From Haliscomenobacter sp. (GTDB lineage: Bacteria > Bacteroidota > Bacteroidia > Chitinophagales > Saprospiraceae): a stretch of DNA of 64,000 bases. Under the pieces are notes generated by a model. It made no database searches. It was given only the letters and a program-made list of their open reading frames with translations, and was not told the DNA's origin. Numbering within the stretch: position 1 is the stretch's first letter; the number at the start of each line of letters is the position of its first letter. Shown in pieces: positions 44,909-54,077 of this stretch. The position numbers and the translations under genes were made by a program. Location: positions 148,561 to 212,560 of the forward strand of contig JADJPL010000012.1 of the NCBI GenBank assembly GCA_016713275.1, read 5' to 3'.

Positions 44909-46134
44909 ATGAATATTGTCGTCATTGGAGGCGGAGCAGCGGGCTTTTTTGGCGCCGTCCGCGCCGCCGAGTGCAACCCGTCGGCCAGGGTACTCATCCT
45001 GGAACGCGGGAAGGACGTTCTGAGCAAGGTGCGCGTCTCCGGGGGAGGCCGGTGCAACCTCACGCATGCCTGTTTTGTCCCCAAAGAATTGGTTAAGTTT
45101 TATCCCCGGGGGGAGAAAGAACTGCTCGGGCCCTTTCATGTGTTTGGGTGCGGAGATACCGTCGCCTGGTTTGAAGGGCGGGGTGTGAAAACGAAGATCG
45201 AAGAAGACGGGCGCATGTTCCCGGTGTCGAATAAATCCCAATCGGTAATCGACTGCCTGCAAGTGAGCGCGGATAATGCGGGCGTTGGCGTGTTGCTTCA
45301 CCAGCGCGTCGAAGACCTCGTTCCTCCGGCGGCGCCGGGCGGTGCCTGGCATGTGGTTTGCAAAGAGAACACCTACCAGGCCGACAGGGTGTTGGTAGCC
45401 GCGGGCAGCAGTCCGGCGATCTGGGAAATCCTGGCCCGGTTGGGGCTCCAGATCGTAGAGCCTGTGCCTTCCCTGTTTACTTTCCACATCCAGGACGAAC
45501 GGATTGCCGACCTGCCTGGCGTTTCCGTTCCTTTAGCTACCGCTCAGGTGGAAGGAACCAAACTGGAAGCTTCAGGCCCGCTTCTTATTACCCATTGGGG
45601 GCTAAGCGGCCCGGCCATTCTCAAACTCTCGGCCTGGGGGGCCCGCGAGCTGCATCAGAAAAGCCATCGCTTTACCCTGAAAGTCAATTGGATTCGGGAG
45701 AAAACGGAAACCTGTAAAACGGACCTGGAAGAGCAAAAGCAAACGGCGCCCAGGCAGCTGGTTGCTCCGCAACCCCTGTTCGGCCTGCCTTCCCGGTTGT
45801 GGAAGCGCCTGTTGCACGCAGCGGGCATAGGGGAAGAAAAACGATGGGCGGATACAAGCAAAAAGAACTTCAGCACCTGGCCGAACAACTGACGGCTTGC
45901 CGCTTTCAGGTAACGGGAAAGAGTACGTTTAAAGACGAGTTCGTTACGGCTGGCGGCGTAGATCTCCGGGAAATTAACTTCAAAACGTTTGAAAGCAAGC
46001 GGCTGCCCGGACTTTTTTTTGCCGGAGAAATCCTCAATATCGACGCCATCACCGGCGGGTTCAATTTTCAGGCAGCGTGGACGGGCGGCTGGATCGCCGG
46101 GGAGGCTATGGCCCAACCTTTAGCTCCCGCCTGA
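44909..46134 (+). pseudogene. HI0933/YhiN-family flavoprotein, one frameshift
   Basis: FAD-binding N-terminus NIVVIGGGAAGFFGAVRAAE, then LSKVRVSGGGRCNLTHACF (family signature), RVLVAAGSSPAIWEILAR and THWGLSGPAILKLS. The frame breaks in an AAAAA run at 45860-45864. With one A added it continues SKKELQHLAEQL, FVTAGGVDLREINFKT and FFAGEILNIDAITGGFNFQA (the closing FAD motif). Joined length ~408 residues is normal. It is a NAD(P)/FAD-dependent oxidoreductase of unknown substrate. Convergent 15-base overlap with the MFS gene. Confidence 0.88.
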
Positions 46135-47322
46135 GCGCATCAATGCCGGAGGGTACTTCGCCAACCCAAGCAGGCCGAGTATCGGCCCGACGGCCAGAAA
46201 GAGAAACAACCAACGCACGCTGATCGAATCGGAAATCAGGTTCAGAAGTTGTATGCTCAGGGTGGAAATGCTAAACCCCAGGCAATTAACCAGGGTAAGG
46301 GCCGACCCGGTGTAGGCTGCCGGCGCCGACTGAGCGACCAGCGTAGAACATTGGGGAGAATCGCCGGAAACCGAAAAGCCCCAGACCGCCATAACCAGGA
46401 AGAATACAGGGGCGGGAAAAAACAAGATCCAGGGCGAAACCAGACAGCACAGACCGGAGCTGGCCAGCATCAGCAAAATAATCCGCCCACTTCCCTGCCT
46501 TTGGGCAAGCAACCCGCCTGCGATACACCCGATGGCGCCAATTGCGATCGTCAGGAAAGAGAACAGCGAAGCAGCCCCCTGAAAACCAGGCAATCCGGCA
46601 TATGCCTGATAGAAAACCGGCAAAAATGCCCAAAAAGCGTAGAGCTCCCACATATGCCCAAAGTAAGCGAAAGCAGCCGACCTAAATGCCGGGAAACGAA
46701 AGGCGTTGACTATCCCCGAAGGATCAAACCGGTGTCCCCGTTTGCGGAATGGGCCGTCTTTCACGGTAAGAACGAGGAGCAGCCCTCCGGCTACGGCGAG
46801 TGCCGAAGTCGATGCAATAACGGTTTCCCAATCCCAATCCGCCCCAACCGCTCTTAGGAAATGGGGAAACCCCGTTCCCAGAACCAGGGCGCCGACCAGA
46901 AAGCCTAATGCCTTGCCCAGGTCTTGCGCATACCAATCGGCTGAAATCTTCATCCCGACGGGATAAATACCGGCGAGGAAAAAGCCCGTCAGAAACCGGC
47001 AGGTCATCAGTGCAGCGAGGTTGCCCGGGAGCAGGAGGATGCCGAGGTTGCAGGCCGCCGCCAACAACGAAGAAACCATAAAAACCCGGGAAGGGGAATA
47101 ACGATCCGCGATCATACCAAAGGAAAAAACCAGCGTACCTGCGATAAAACCCAGTTGCACCGCAATGGTCACCCAGCCTAAACTACGTGCCGAGAACCCA
47201 AATGCCGCCTGCAAATCCCCAATCACGGCATTTCCGGCAAACCAAAGCGAGGTACTCAGAAACTGGGCCAGGATCAATACCGGCAACAACCACAGGGGGC
47301 GTTTAGCGCGCAGGGTTTCCAC
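46120..47322 (-). CDS. MFS transporter
   Basis: 400 residues with 12 predicted helices. The loop 2-3 signature is FGMIADRYSPSRVFMVSSLL and helix 4 is TCRFLTGFFLAGIYPVGMKI. The central loop RKRGHRFDPSGIVNAFRF separates two six-helix halves. This is the nitrate/sugar-type MFS_1 family, with proton-coupled export or import of a small molecule in the inner membrane. The substrate is not evident. It starts 4 bases after the end of the RluA gene (47326), so the two are likely co-transcribed. Confidence 0.88.
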   Translation of the reverse strand: METLRAKRPLWLLPVLILAQFLSTSLWFAGNAVIGDLQAAFGFSARSLGWVTIAVQLGFIAGTLVFSFGMIADRYSPSRVFMVSSLLAAACNLGILLLPGNLAALMTCRFLTGFFLAGIYPVGMKISADWYAQDLGKALGFLVGALVLGTGFPHFLRAVGADWDWETVIASTSALAVAGGLLLVLTVKDGPFRKRGHRFDPSGIVNAFRFPAFRSAAFAYFGHMWELYAFWAFLPVFYQAYAGLPGFQGAASLFSFLTIAIGAIGCIAGGLLAQRQGSGRIILLMLASSGLCCLVSPWILFFPAPVFFLVMAVWGFSVSGDSPQCSTLVAQSAPAAYTGSALTLVNCLGFSISTLSIQLLNLISDSISVRWLFLFLAVGPILGLLGLAKYPPALMRSGGS

Positions 47323-47325
47323 GGG

Positions 47326-48051
47326 CTATGGGTCCTCCGGCCGTTCAGCCGCTTCGCCAACCGAACGCAGTTGGTTCCAGAGGTGGTCTGAGGGCGTATC
47401 TGCGACAATCTTCACCTCGGTTTGTTTGACCGGGTGGAGGAAGGACAACGACCGGCAATGCAGGTAGATTCCGCCATGGGAAAACTTTTCTTTGCTGCCG
47501 TACTTCAGATCGCCTAAAATAGGGCAGCCAATGCGGGCGAGCTGTACCCGGATCTGGTGCGGGCGGCCCGTTTCCGGTTTGACCAGCAGCAGGTGCATGC
47601 CGTCCATTTCCGCAATCATTTCGTAATCCAGTTCCGACAACTTGGCGTCTTTGTTCCGGTTGCTGGGCTGATCGAGGGCTTTGGAGATGTTTTTCTCCGC
47701 GTCTTTGATGATATAGTGCAAGAGATGTCCAACTTCCGGGTCTGGCCTTTCCCGGGTAACCGCCCAATAGCGTTTTTCGATTTTCCGGATTTTGAACAAC
47801 TCGTTCATCCGGGCCAGCGCTTTGCTGGTGCGGGCGAAAACGACCACCCCTGATACCGGACGGTCGAGGCGGTGGATCACGCCCAGGAAGGCCTCGCCGG
47901 GTTTGTTATAGCGGATGCGGATATACTCCTTGACCATATCCGACAAGGGCGTATCTTCCGTTTCGTCTCCCTGAACCAATACCCCCCGGGGCTTGTTCAC
48001 TGCGATGAGATGGTTATCTTCGTAAATAACCTGTAACGTTCTTGTTTCCAT
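47326..48051 (-). CDS. RluA-family pseudouridine synthase
   Basis: From ATG 48051 (METRTLQVIYEDNHLIAVNK) the protein is 241 residues. Catalytic motif GVIHRLDRPVSGVVVFARTS (Asp), then KRYWAVTRERP, LVKPETGRPHQIRVQLA and GDLKYGSKEKF, IYLHCRSLSF. It isomerises uridine to pseudouridine in rRNA or tRNA. There is no S4 domain, as in the short RluA/RluC-like group. An in-frame TTG at 48060 is less likely. Divergent from mqnD with only 13 bases between starts. Confidence 0.9.
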   Translation of the reverse strand: METRTLQVIYEDNHLIAVNKPRGVLVQGDETEDTPLSDMVKEYIRIRYNKPGEAFLGVIHRLDRPVSGVVVFARTSKALARMNELFKIRKIEKRYWAVTRERPDPEVGHLLHYIIKDAEKNISKALDQPSNRNKDAKLSELDYEMIAEMDGMHLLLVKPETGRPHQIRVQLARIGCPILGDLKYGSKEKFSHGGIYLHCRSLSFLHPVKQTEVKIVADTPSDHLWNQLRSVGEAAERPEDP

Positions 48052-48064
48052 AGACCTCAAAATT

Positions 48065-48892
48065 ATGAAAATAACGCTGGGATTCTCCCCTTGTCCGAAC
48101 GATACCTTTATTTTCGACGCGCTCGCCCATCAAAAGATCGATACCGAAGGGCTGGAATTCGACATTCAGCTGGCCGACGTCGAAGAGCTCAACCGCGGCG
48201 CTTTCGCTCAAACCCTGGATGTGACCAAGCTGAGCTACCACGCCTTTGCCTATGCCGCCGGCGATTATGCGTTGCTGGATGCCGGTAGCGCCCTGGGCAA
48301 CAACTGTGGCCCGCTGCTGATCGCCAAGCGCTCCTTTTCGCTCGACGAGCTCGACGACAAACACATCGCCATCCCCGGGAAGTATACCACCGCCAATTTC
48401 CTGCTGGGCCTTGCCTTTCCCAAAGCAGCCCGCAAAACGCCGATGTTGTTCTCCGATATCGAAGCCGCTTTGCTCCACGACGAGATCGATGCCGGCCTGA
48501 TCATTCACGAAAACCGCTTTACCTACGAACAAAAGGGGCTGATTAAACTCATCGACCTCGGCGAATTCTGGGAATCCACGACCGGGATGCCGATACCTCT
48601 TGGAGGGATCGTCGTGCGCCGTAGCCTTCCTGCCAACATCCAGCAGAAAATAAACCGGGTGGTCCAACGCAGCGTAGCCTTCGCCCTGGACAACCCCCAC
48701 GAAGCGCGCGATTACGTTCGTCAATACGCCCAGGAAATGGACGAGGCAGTGATGTACCAGCACATCGGACTTTACGTCAACGAATATACCCGCGATTTAG
48801 GCGAAAAAGGGAAAGCGGCCGTCCGCCTTCTGTTCCAGAAAGCCCAAGAACGCCAGCTGATCCCCGCTTTTGAAGGGGAACTGTTTGTATAG
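48065..48892 (+). CDS. mqnD: 1,4-dihydroxy-6-naphthoate synthase (futalosine pathway)
   Basis: 275 residues, the expected length. SPCPNDTFIFDALAH is the MqnD/MqnA hallmark, followed by DVEELNRGAFAQTLDVTKLS, GSALGNNCGPLLI, IPGKYTTANFLLGLAF, GLIIHENRFTYEQKGL and PIPLGGIVVRRSL. It turns cyclic dehypoxanthinyl futalosine into 1,4-dihydroxy-6-naphthoate, so this organism probably makes menaquinone by the futalosine route. The other mqn genes are not in the window, which is common. Confidence 0.93.
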   Translation: MKITLGFSPCPNDTFIFDALAHQKIDTEGLEFDIQLADVEELNRGAFAQTLDVTKLSYHAFAYAAGDYALLDAGSALGNNCGPLLIAKRSFSLDELDDKHIAIPGKYTTANFLLGLAFPKAARKTPMLFSDIEAALLHDEIDAGLIIHENRFTYEQKGLIKLIDLGEFWESTTGMPIPLGGIVVRRSLPANIQQKINRVVQRSVAFALDNPHEARDYVRQYAQEMDEAVMYQHIGLYVNEYTRDLGEKGKAAVRLLFQKAQERQLIPAFEGELFV

Positions 48893-48959
48893 CCGTAGGG
48901 CATCTCAAGGCTTAAGCGCAAGGCTGTCTGGAACCCGTTGGTGAGGCATAAATTAAGGA

Positions 48960-49029
48960 ACGCCGGCCAGGGGACCGGCCAATAGTTACGCACGGAATCT
49001 GATCCCGCTAATTGCGGGACGGCGAACAA
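48960..49029. repeat. Intergenic repeat E2, copy b
   Basis: ACGCCGGCCAGGGGACCGGC, ATAGTTACGCACGGAATCT, the small hairpin CCCGCTAATTGCGGG, and GGCGAACAA. The match to 36768-36826 is close at both ends. It directly abuts a heptamer array, as E2 copy a lies beside one. Confidence 0.65.
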
Positions 49030-49056
49030 CCACTAACCACTAACCACTAACCACTC
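49025..49056 (-). repeat. Heptamer array at the HAD gene stop codon
   Basis: Three and a half units of ACCACTA on the plus strand, GGTTAGT on the coding strand of the HAD gene. The gene's TGA overlaps the first unit (CATTGAGTGGTTAGTGG). It sits between the convergent mqnD and HAD genes. Confidence 0.8.
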
Positions 49057-49746
49057 AATGCCCGATGCCTCTAACTTCTTCCAGCGACTGGATTTCGAAA
49101 TCCGGTCTCCAGCCATTGGGGTTGGGTTTGCCGAGGGGGTTGAACCAGCAGGCGGCGAAGTCGAAATTTTTGGCGCCCTGGATATCGGATATGAGGGAAT
49201 CGCCGACGACCAGCACGCGGTTTTTATCCGGGCGGCCCATGGCCTCATAGGCATGGGAAAAGAATTTGGGGTCGGGTTTGGCCAGACCAATCTCATCCGA
49301 CACCACGACCACCTCAAAGAAATGCTCCATCCCGACGTGGCGAATGCGGGGCGCTGCACTTCCCGAAGCCCATTGGTCACAATACCCATTTTGGTTTTCC
49401 CGAAAAGGAAGTTCAACAGGTCGATGGCGCCGTCTATAGGCTTGGAGTGGTGAACGAGGGCATTTAAAAAAAGGCGGTTCATCTCCCCGGGGTCGTGCCG
49501 GATCAGCAACTGGGCCCGTTCCTGGAACTGGGCAAACCGCTGCCGCCGAAGGGTCGCTGTGTCGATTTTCCCTTCCTCGAACGCCGCCCAGGCTTCGTGG
49601 TTGCATTGCTGGTAAAGCGGGAAGTACGGTTCGGCCTCGGGAATTTCCAGTTGGGCCAACATCGTCGAGAAGGCGTACCGGGCAGAATGCACAAAATCCA
49701 CCAGGGTATCGTCCATGTCAAATAGAATCCAATCAAAACGGCTCAT
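49055..49746 (-). pseudogene. HAD hydrolase, YjjG-type nucleotidase, one frameshift
   Basis: From ATG 49746: MSRFDWILFDMDDTLVDFVH (DxDDT motif I with the nucleophile Asp), ARYAFSTMLAQLEIPEA cap, KTKMGIVTNGLREVQ (motif II). The frame shifts in CCCC (49348-49351). With one more C it reads QRPRIRHVGMEHFFEVVVVS, IGLAKPDPKFF and RVLVVGDSLISDIQGAKN (motif III/IV). Joined length ~230 residues fits YjjG/HAD-IA pyrimidine 5'-nucleotidases. Its stop codon lies in a heptamer array. Confidence 0.85.
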
Positions 49747-49858
49747 AAAAACGCATTCCATGTAGCAAAAGTCAGCAAGTGGATGGAGTAAACAAAGCGT
49801 TATTATTGTTATTTTTGCCTATTGGAAATGAATTCCTAATCAAATAAATCACAAGAAC

Positions 49859-50995
49859 ATGATTATCGGAGTACCCAAGGAAATTAAAACGAATGAAAAC
49901 CGGGTGGCCCTGACCCCGGCCGGCGCCTTAGAGCTCACCAAACGCGGGCATACCGTATACGTGCAGTCGACTGCCGGTGAAAACAGCGGGTTTACCGATG
50001 ATGAATACGTACACAACGGCGCGAAAATTTTGCCCACCATCGAAGACGTTTACGGCATTGCCGAAATGATCATCAAAGTAAAAGAGCCCATCGAAAAAGA
50101 ATATGCGCTCATCCGGGAAGGGCAGCTTTTGTTTACGTATTTCCATTTTGCTTCCTACGAACCCCTGACCCTGGCGATGATCAAAAGCAAGGCGGTTTGC
50201 CTGGCTTATGAAACGGTGGAGCTGACCGACGGCAGCTTGCCGCTGCTGGTGCCGATGTCGGAAGTAGCCGGCCGTATGGCTATCCAGGAAGGCGCCAAAT
50301 TCCTTGAAAAAACCTATAAAGGCCGGGGCGTGCTCCTCGGTGGCGTCCCTGGCGTTGCTCCGGGTAAAGTGCTGGTGCTCGGGGGAGGCGTCGTAGGAAC
50401 CCAAGCCGCCAAAATGGCTGCCGGATTAGGCGCTCAGGTAACGATCCTGGATCTGAGCCTCAACCGCCTCCGCTACCTTGCCGATGTGATGCCCGCCAAT
50501 GTAACTACCCTCTATTCCAACGAGTATACCGTCCGCAAACTGATCAAAGACCACGACCTCATCGTGGGCGCCGTCCTCATCCCGGGCGCCAAAGCGCCCA
50601 AGCTGATTACCCGCGACATGCTCAAAACCATGCGGCCCGGTACTGTTCTCGTGGATGTAGCCGTGGACCAGGGAGGCTGCTTTGAAACGACCACCCCAAC
50701 TACCCACGAAAATCCGACCTTTATCATCGACGACGTCATCCACTATTGCGTCGCCAACATGCCGGGCGCGGTGCCGATGACCTCCACCGTTGCCCTCACC
50801 AACGCAACCTTGCCTTATGCCATCAAACTGGCCGAAAAGGGATGGAAGCAAGCCTGCACCGAAAGCGAACCGCTCCGCCTCGGCCTGAATGTAGTCGATG
50901 GCAAAGTCGTGTACAAAGGCGTAGCCGATGCCTTTGGCCTTCCTTACGAACCAGTGGAAGGTGTTGTAGGTTGGTGGTTAGTGGTTGGTGGTTAG
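49859..50995 (+). CDS. ald: Alanine dehydrogenase
   Basis: 378 residues. N-terminus MIIGVPKEIKTNENRVALTP, catalytic IIKVKEPIEKEY (Lys ~75) and LLFTYFHFASYEPLT (His ~96). NAD site GKVLVLGGGVVGTQAAKMAA and LVDVAVDQGGCFETT, followed by HYCVANMPGAVPMTST. It interconverts L-alanine and pyruvate + NH4+ with NAD. Relatives end soon after FGLPYxPxxxVL. Here the C-terminus runs into the GGTTAGT array and ends VVGWWLVVGG. TATTTTTG at 49810-49817 is a possible -7 box. Confidence 0.93.
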   Translation: MIIGVPKEIKTNENRVALTPAGALELTKRGHTVYVQSTAGENSGFTDDEYVHNGAKILPTIEDVYGIAEMIIKVKEPIEKEYALIREGQLLFTYFHFASYEPLTLAMIKSKAVCLAYETVELTDGSLPLLVPMSEVAGRMAIQEGAKFLEKTYKGRGVLLGGVPGVAPGKVLVLGGGVVGTQAAKMAAGLGAQVTILDLSLNRLRYLADVMPANVTTLYSNEYTVRKLIKDHDLIVGAVLIPGAKAPKLITRDMLKTMRPGTVLVDVAVDQGGCFETTTPTTHENPTFIIDDVIHYCVANMPGAVPMTSTVALTNATLPYAIKLAEKGWKQACTESEPLRLGLNVVDGKVVYKGVADAFGLPYEPVEGVVGWWLVVGG

Positions 50996-51252
50996 TGGTT
51001 AGTGGTTAGTGGTTAGTGGTTAGTGGTTGAGTGGTTGGTGGTTGGTGGTTGGTGGTTAGTGGGTGAGCTATCCTCATGCCGGATGCATTGGCCCTCTGGA
51101 GGATAACCGCCCTTGTAACGGCCAAATTTATTTGGCCGGAGTTCCGTTTTTCCGGGCTGCCGCCAAATAAAATGGGCGGTGACAACCGTCAGCCCAAAAC
51201 CCCCAGCAGGATAGTTGCTCGCCCACCAACCACTAACCACTAAAACCACTCA
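50968..51252. repeat. Convergent heptamer arrays forming a ~285-base palindrome
   Basis: 50968-51063 has about 14 units of GGTTAGT/GGTTGGT in ald sense. 51223-51252 has the same units in the opposite strand, in the sense of the 60-aa gene. Between them GTGGGTGAGCTATCCT (51058-51073) pairs with AGGATAGTTGCTCGCCCAC, and an inner GGCCAAATTTATTTGGCC makes a further hairpin. The whole block can fold as one long stem between two convergent genes, a plausible bidirectional terminator. Confidence 0.75.
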
Positions 51253-51432
51253 AGAATGCCCATAGGCCACAATTTTCATCACTTTGTAGTTAATGACCAC
51301 AAAGCGGATGAGTTGCCATAGGACGAACTTTCTCCAGAACTTGACGGAGCGGGTGGGAATGAACGGATAGGCTTCGTCGTAATATCCTCTTGGTTTGGGT
51401 TTGGATTCCATGCCGAAAGCGTTTTTTTTCAT
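51250..51432 (-). CDS. Small basic protein beside the flavoprotein gene
   Basis: 60 residues: MKKNAFGMESKPKPRGYYDE, AYPFIPTRSVKFWRKF, VLWQLIRFVVINYKVMKIVA, YGHS. It is basic and aromatic, with one marginal hydrophobic helix (VLWQLIRFVVINYKVM). It lies 27 bases after the flavoprotein gene in the same direction, and its TGA is the start of a heptamer array. This looks like a real small ORF, possibly a membrane-surface partner of the flavoprotein. Not a family I can name. Confidence 0.55.
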   Translation of the reverse strand: MKKNAFGMESKPKPRGYYDEAYPFIPTRSVKFWRKFVLWQLIRFVVINYKVMKIVAYGHS

Positions 51433-51459
51433 TAAAAAGGTACGTGCGGAAATTCGTTT

Positions 51460-52920
51460 TTATTCCGGGAGGAGCCACCAGAACGGGTATCCTTTGGCTT
51501 TGTGGATGAACATGTAGTGCAAAAACAGCTTGACCCAGTGCCCGGCAAGGCCGATTTCGCCAATGGTGTATTTGACGTTCCGGCCAAAGTCGGGGTATTT
51601 ATTCCAATCGGGGACGATCGGGTTCACGGTCATCGTGGCGGCTTGCCCGTTCCAGAACCCGTAGCCGGCCGATACGATGCAGGCGGCGCCCATTTTCCCC
51701 ATGGAGGCTTTGTGCCGCAAATCGGTCCGCTGCTGCTTAATCATTTCGGTGATGTTATCGGCTGTAATCTTGCCCGTAACGCCTGCGGGCATGCCCGTCC
51801 GCGGAGGGGAAGGATAAATAGCCGTGCCGTTGGGGCTGAACATGGGCTTGGAGATGGGATGGGGCGGGGCAAAAGCGATGCCGATCGCAAAAATATTGGA
51901 ATAGTCGGGATTCTGATACGTCGACGGCCAGTCTTCGATCTGGTAATCTTCAAACGCTTTCGGTGCGTAATCTGCGTCCACTTTCATGAACCCGCTGGGG
52001 GCAAAAAGCTTCGGGGTGATATCTGCGCCCTGGCGGTCGAACGCGCGGAGTCCTACCCCGGCGAACGCGGGCAGCAGCATCGCAAAGTCAAAGGCAATGG
52101 AGCTTTTGGTTCCATCCAGCAGTTCGTAATGCGCGACTCCGGGCTCCACTTTATACACGCCTGCCCGCTTGATCCATTTGACGCCGTACTCCGCCAGGAT
52201 CGACTCCGTGAACTCCTTGGTATGAATCACATAGCCGCTGCGGCGCACAAAGGCGCCGGCCATCCCGAAATCGCCTAATTCGTATTCGTTGGTGATCCAG
52301 GTGATGTCCAGCTTATCCTCGATCTGGTGTCTTTTGGCTTCGAAAGCTACGTTGAGCGCGTACTCGAACGCCGCTCCCTGGCAGGTAGCGGTAGGGTGCC
52401 CGGTGCCGACCAAAATGCGCTGGCGTTCCCCATTTTTTGCCGCTTCAAAAATGCGTTCCAGAGCCTCCCAGGTTTCTTTGGCATGGCCGGAGGAACACAC
52501 CGAGTAGGAATTTCCCGTTGCCGGCCCCAAGCCTTCCGTAGCCTCAAAATTCAGCTTTGGCCCGGTGGCGTTGACCAGAAAGTCGTATTCCAATTCCGTT
52601 TCCTGCCCCTGGCGTTGCGGATCGGTATACACCGCCTGGACAAAAGGCTTTTCGTGGCCATTCCCCCCTTCGGGAAAAATCGAAACCGCCCTGGCCTGGT
52701 GAAACTCAATCCCCATGCGCCGGTATACGCCTTCCAGTCGAAACCGCACCTGATCCTCCTTCATGCGGCCAACTCCAACCCAAATATTGCTCGGAATCCA
52801 TTGATAATACGCGCTGGGGCTCACCACCACCACCCGGTGTTTTTTTCCTAACTCCTTTTTAAGGAACGTAGCGGCGGTATGCCCCGCAATTCCCGCTCCG
52901 ATCACAAGAATTATTGACAT
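51460..52920 (-). CDS. Sulfide:quinone oxidoreductase-like flavoprotein
   Basis: 486 residues. FAD-binding IILVIGAGIAGHTAATFLKK, then VSPSAYYQWIPSNIWVGVG (SQR/FCSD-type). A redox-Cys candidate is in SVCSSGHAKETWEAL, another in GHPTATCQGAAFEYALNVAF, and a C-terminal one is in KMGAACIVSAGYGFWNGQ. FAD-closing region NIFAIGIAFAPPHP. The C-terminal amphipathic tail (GLAGHWVKLFLHYMFIHKAK) suits membrane attachment. It probably oxidises sulfide or a related reductant and passes electrons to quinone. Exact SQR type not determined. Confidence 0.83.
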   Translation of the reverse strand: MSIILVIGAGIAGHTAATFLKKELGKKHRVVVVSPSAYYQWIPSNIWVGVGRMKEDQVRFRLEGVYRRMGIEFHQARAVSIFPEGGNGHEKPFVQAVYTDPQRQGQETELEYDFLVNATGPKLNFEATEGLGPATGNSYSVCSSGHAKETWEALERIFEAAKNGERQRILVGTGHPTATCQGAAFEYALNVAFEAKRHQIEDKLDITWITNEYELGDFGMAGAFVRRSGYVIHTKEFTESILAEYGVKWIKRAGVYKVEPGVAHYELLDGTKSSIAFDFAMLLPAFAGVGLRAFDRQGADITPKLFAPSGFMKVDADYAPKAFEDYQIEDWPSTYQNPDYSNIFAIGIAFAPPHPISKPMFSPNGTAIYPSPPRTGMPAGVTGKITADNITEMIKQQRTDLRHKASMGKMGAACIVSAGYGFWNGQAATMTVNPIVPDWNKYPDFGRNVKYTIGEIGLAGHWVKLFLHYMFIHKAKGYPFWWLLPE

Positions 52921-53107
52921 ATGAACATATTTTCATTAAAAATAGGATTTTTTCTTTATTCCGAAAAATATCTCTTCGAAATGTATTCTTCTCCCCGCCT
53001 GGTTTCGTGCATGCTGTCGCCCGCCTCCCCCGCTTTCAAAAGGAGTTGCGGCAATCCTGAATGCACAAAACCAGGCGAAGGGTAGAATATGCAGAACGGG
53101 CGGGCGC

Positions 53108-53857
53108 CTACTGCACGAACTTTCCTTGTTCTTTATTCCATTTCAGGAGGATTTCGGCGCGGCGCACCTGCTGGAACAATCCGCAGTAATCGGAGAACTC
53201 ATTCTCGCCACCCCGGCAGTAGAGGTCTTGCAAACCCGTATAGACTTTGGCTTTGGCGGTTGTGCCGTAGCGGGGGAGTTCGATGGTGACGGGCAGCAGT
53301 TGATGGACGATCTCTTCTTCCTCTGCGGAATCATCGCGCAGGAAACTAAATCCATCGATCTTTGGCAGGGCGTAATCCGTCCAGTCGCGCCTCCTGGCAT
53401 CTTCGGGGCGAAGGATATGGACATCCTGCCGGATGCCAGTTCCATCGAAGAATGTTTTTGAAAGGCCAAGTACAGGAGCTCCGTTTGCCATGCGAAAAAG
53501 GACACATTGAATCGTCCAGTCGCCGCCTCCGGTACCTGGATCGACTATTTGGATAAACCCATTATTGAGGTCCACCACGATGTCCTCCAGGGGTTCGCTG
53601 GTGGAAGGCGATAGGCAAACCCACTTGCCCTTACTTTCTTGCAGGGGGTACTCGGTTGCGAAAGGGGCTTCGAGGGTGCGATAGTAGTAGAGAACGTCTT
53701 TTGTCTGGGTAGTTTCTGGGGCTGCGGGCGTTGTATCCGGTTCTGCAGATTGAGAAGGCGTTGTTTCTGCGGCGGTTTCAGTATTTTGTCGCGAACCGGA
53801 AGCGGGCTTGTTGCAGGCCGTTGCCCATATGCAGAGGAAAAGCATCACATATCGCAT
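53108..53857 (-). CDS. Lipoprotein of unknown function
   Basis: 249 residues. Lipobox MLFLCIWATAC, then a Ser/Thr/Pro/Glu-rich linker (~20-50), then a compact domain with VLYYYRTLEAPFATEYPLQE, GKWVCLSPSTSEP, TIQCVLFRMANGAPVLGLSK and YCRGGENEFSDYC. Three of the Cys could form disulfides. TATCTTTC at 53894-53887 (minus strand) is a possible -7 box. Family not recognised. Confidence 0.7.
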   Translation of the reverse strand: MRYVMLFLCIWATACNKPASGSRQNTETAAETTPSQSAEPDTTPAAPETTQTKDVLYYYRTLEAPFATEYPLQESKGKWVCLSPSTSEPLEDIVVDLNNGFIQIVDPGTGGGDWTIQCVLFRMANGAPVLGLSKTFFDGTGIRQDVHILRPEDARRRDWTDYALPKIDGFSFLRDDSAEEEEIVHQLLPVTIELPRYGTTAKAKVYTGLQDLYCRGGENEFSDYCGLFQQVRRAEILLKWNKEQGKFVQ

Positions 53858-53995
53858 AAGGATGGGTTTTGTATGAATAAGTAAAGGAAAGATAGGGTCT
53901 TTTTCTCATTTTTCAGTCAGCGGCAGCCCGCGTTTGACGCGAAAGCCCGCCCCTCTTGCGCTTTCCGGAAAAATCCTATATCTTACGGTCTGAAT

Positions 53996-54034
53996 AATAG
54001 GCTATGAGCGAGCGCCAGCTTGCCATAGCCTATT
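53996..54034. other. Perfect 11-bp hairpin upstream of the FG-GAP gene
   Basis: AATAGGCTATG (53996-54006) pairs with CATAGCCTATT (54024-54034) across a 17-base loop. It lies 44 bases before the ATG of the FG-GAP protein and is not followed by a T-run. It could be a regulatory leader structure or a binding dyad. Confidence 0.5.
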
Positions 54035-54077
54035 TTGCTAAGCTACCAGAAAAATAGTAATCTAAACTCGTGAAAAA

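Noticed and set aside
50968..51063. CRISPR array or telomere-like repeat
   Set aside because: Units are 7 bases with no spacers, so it is not CRISPR. It is internal and tied to gene ends, so not telomeric.
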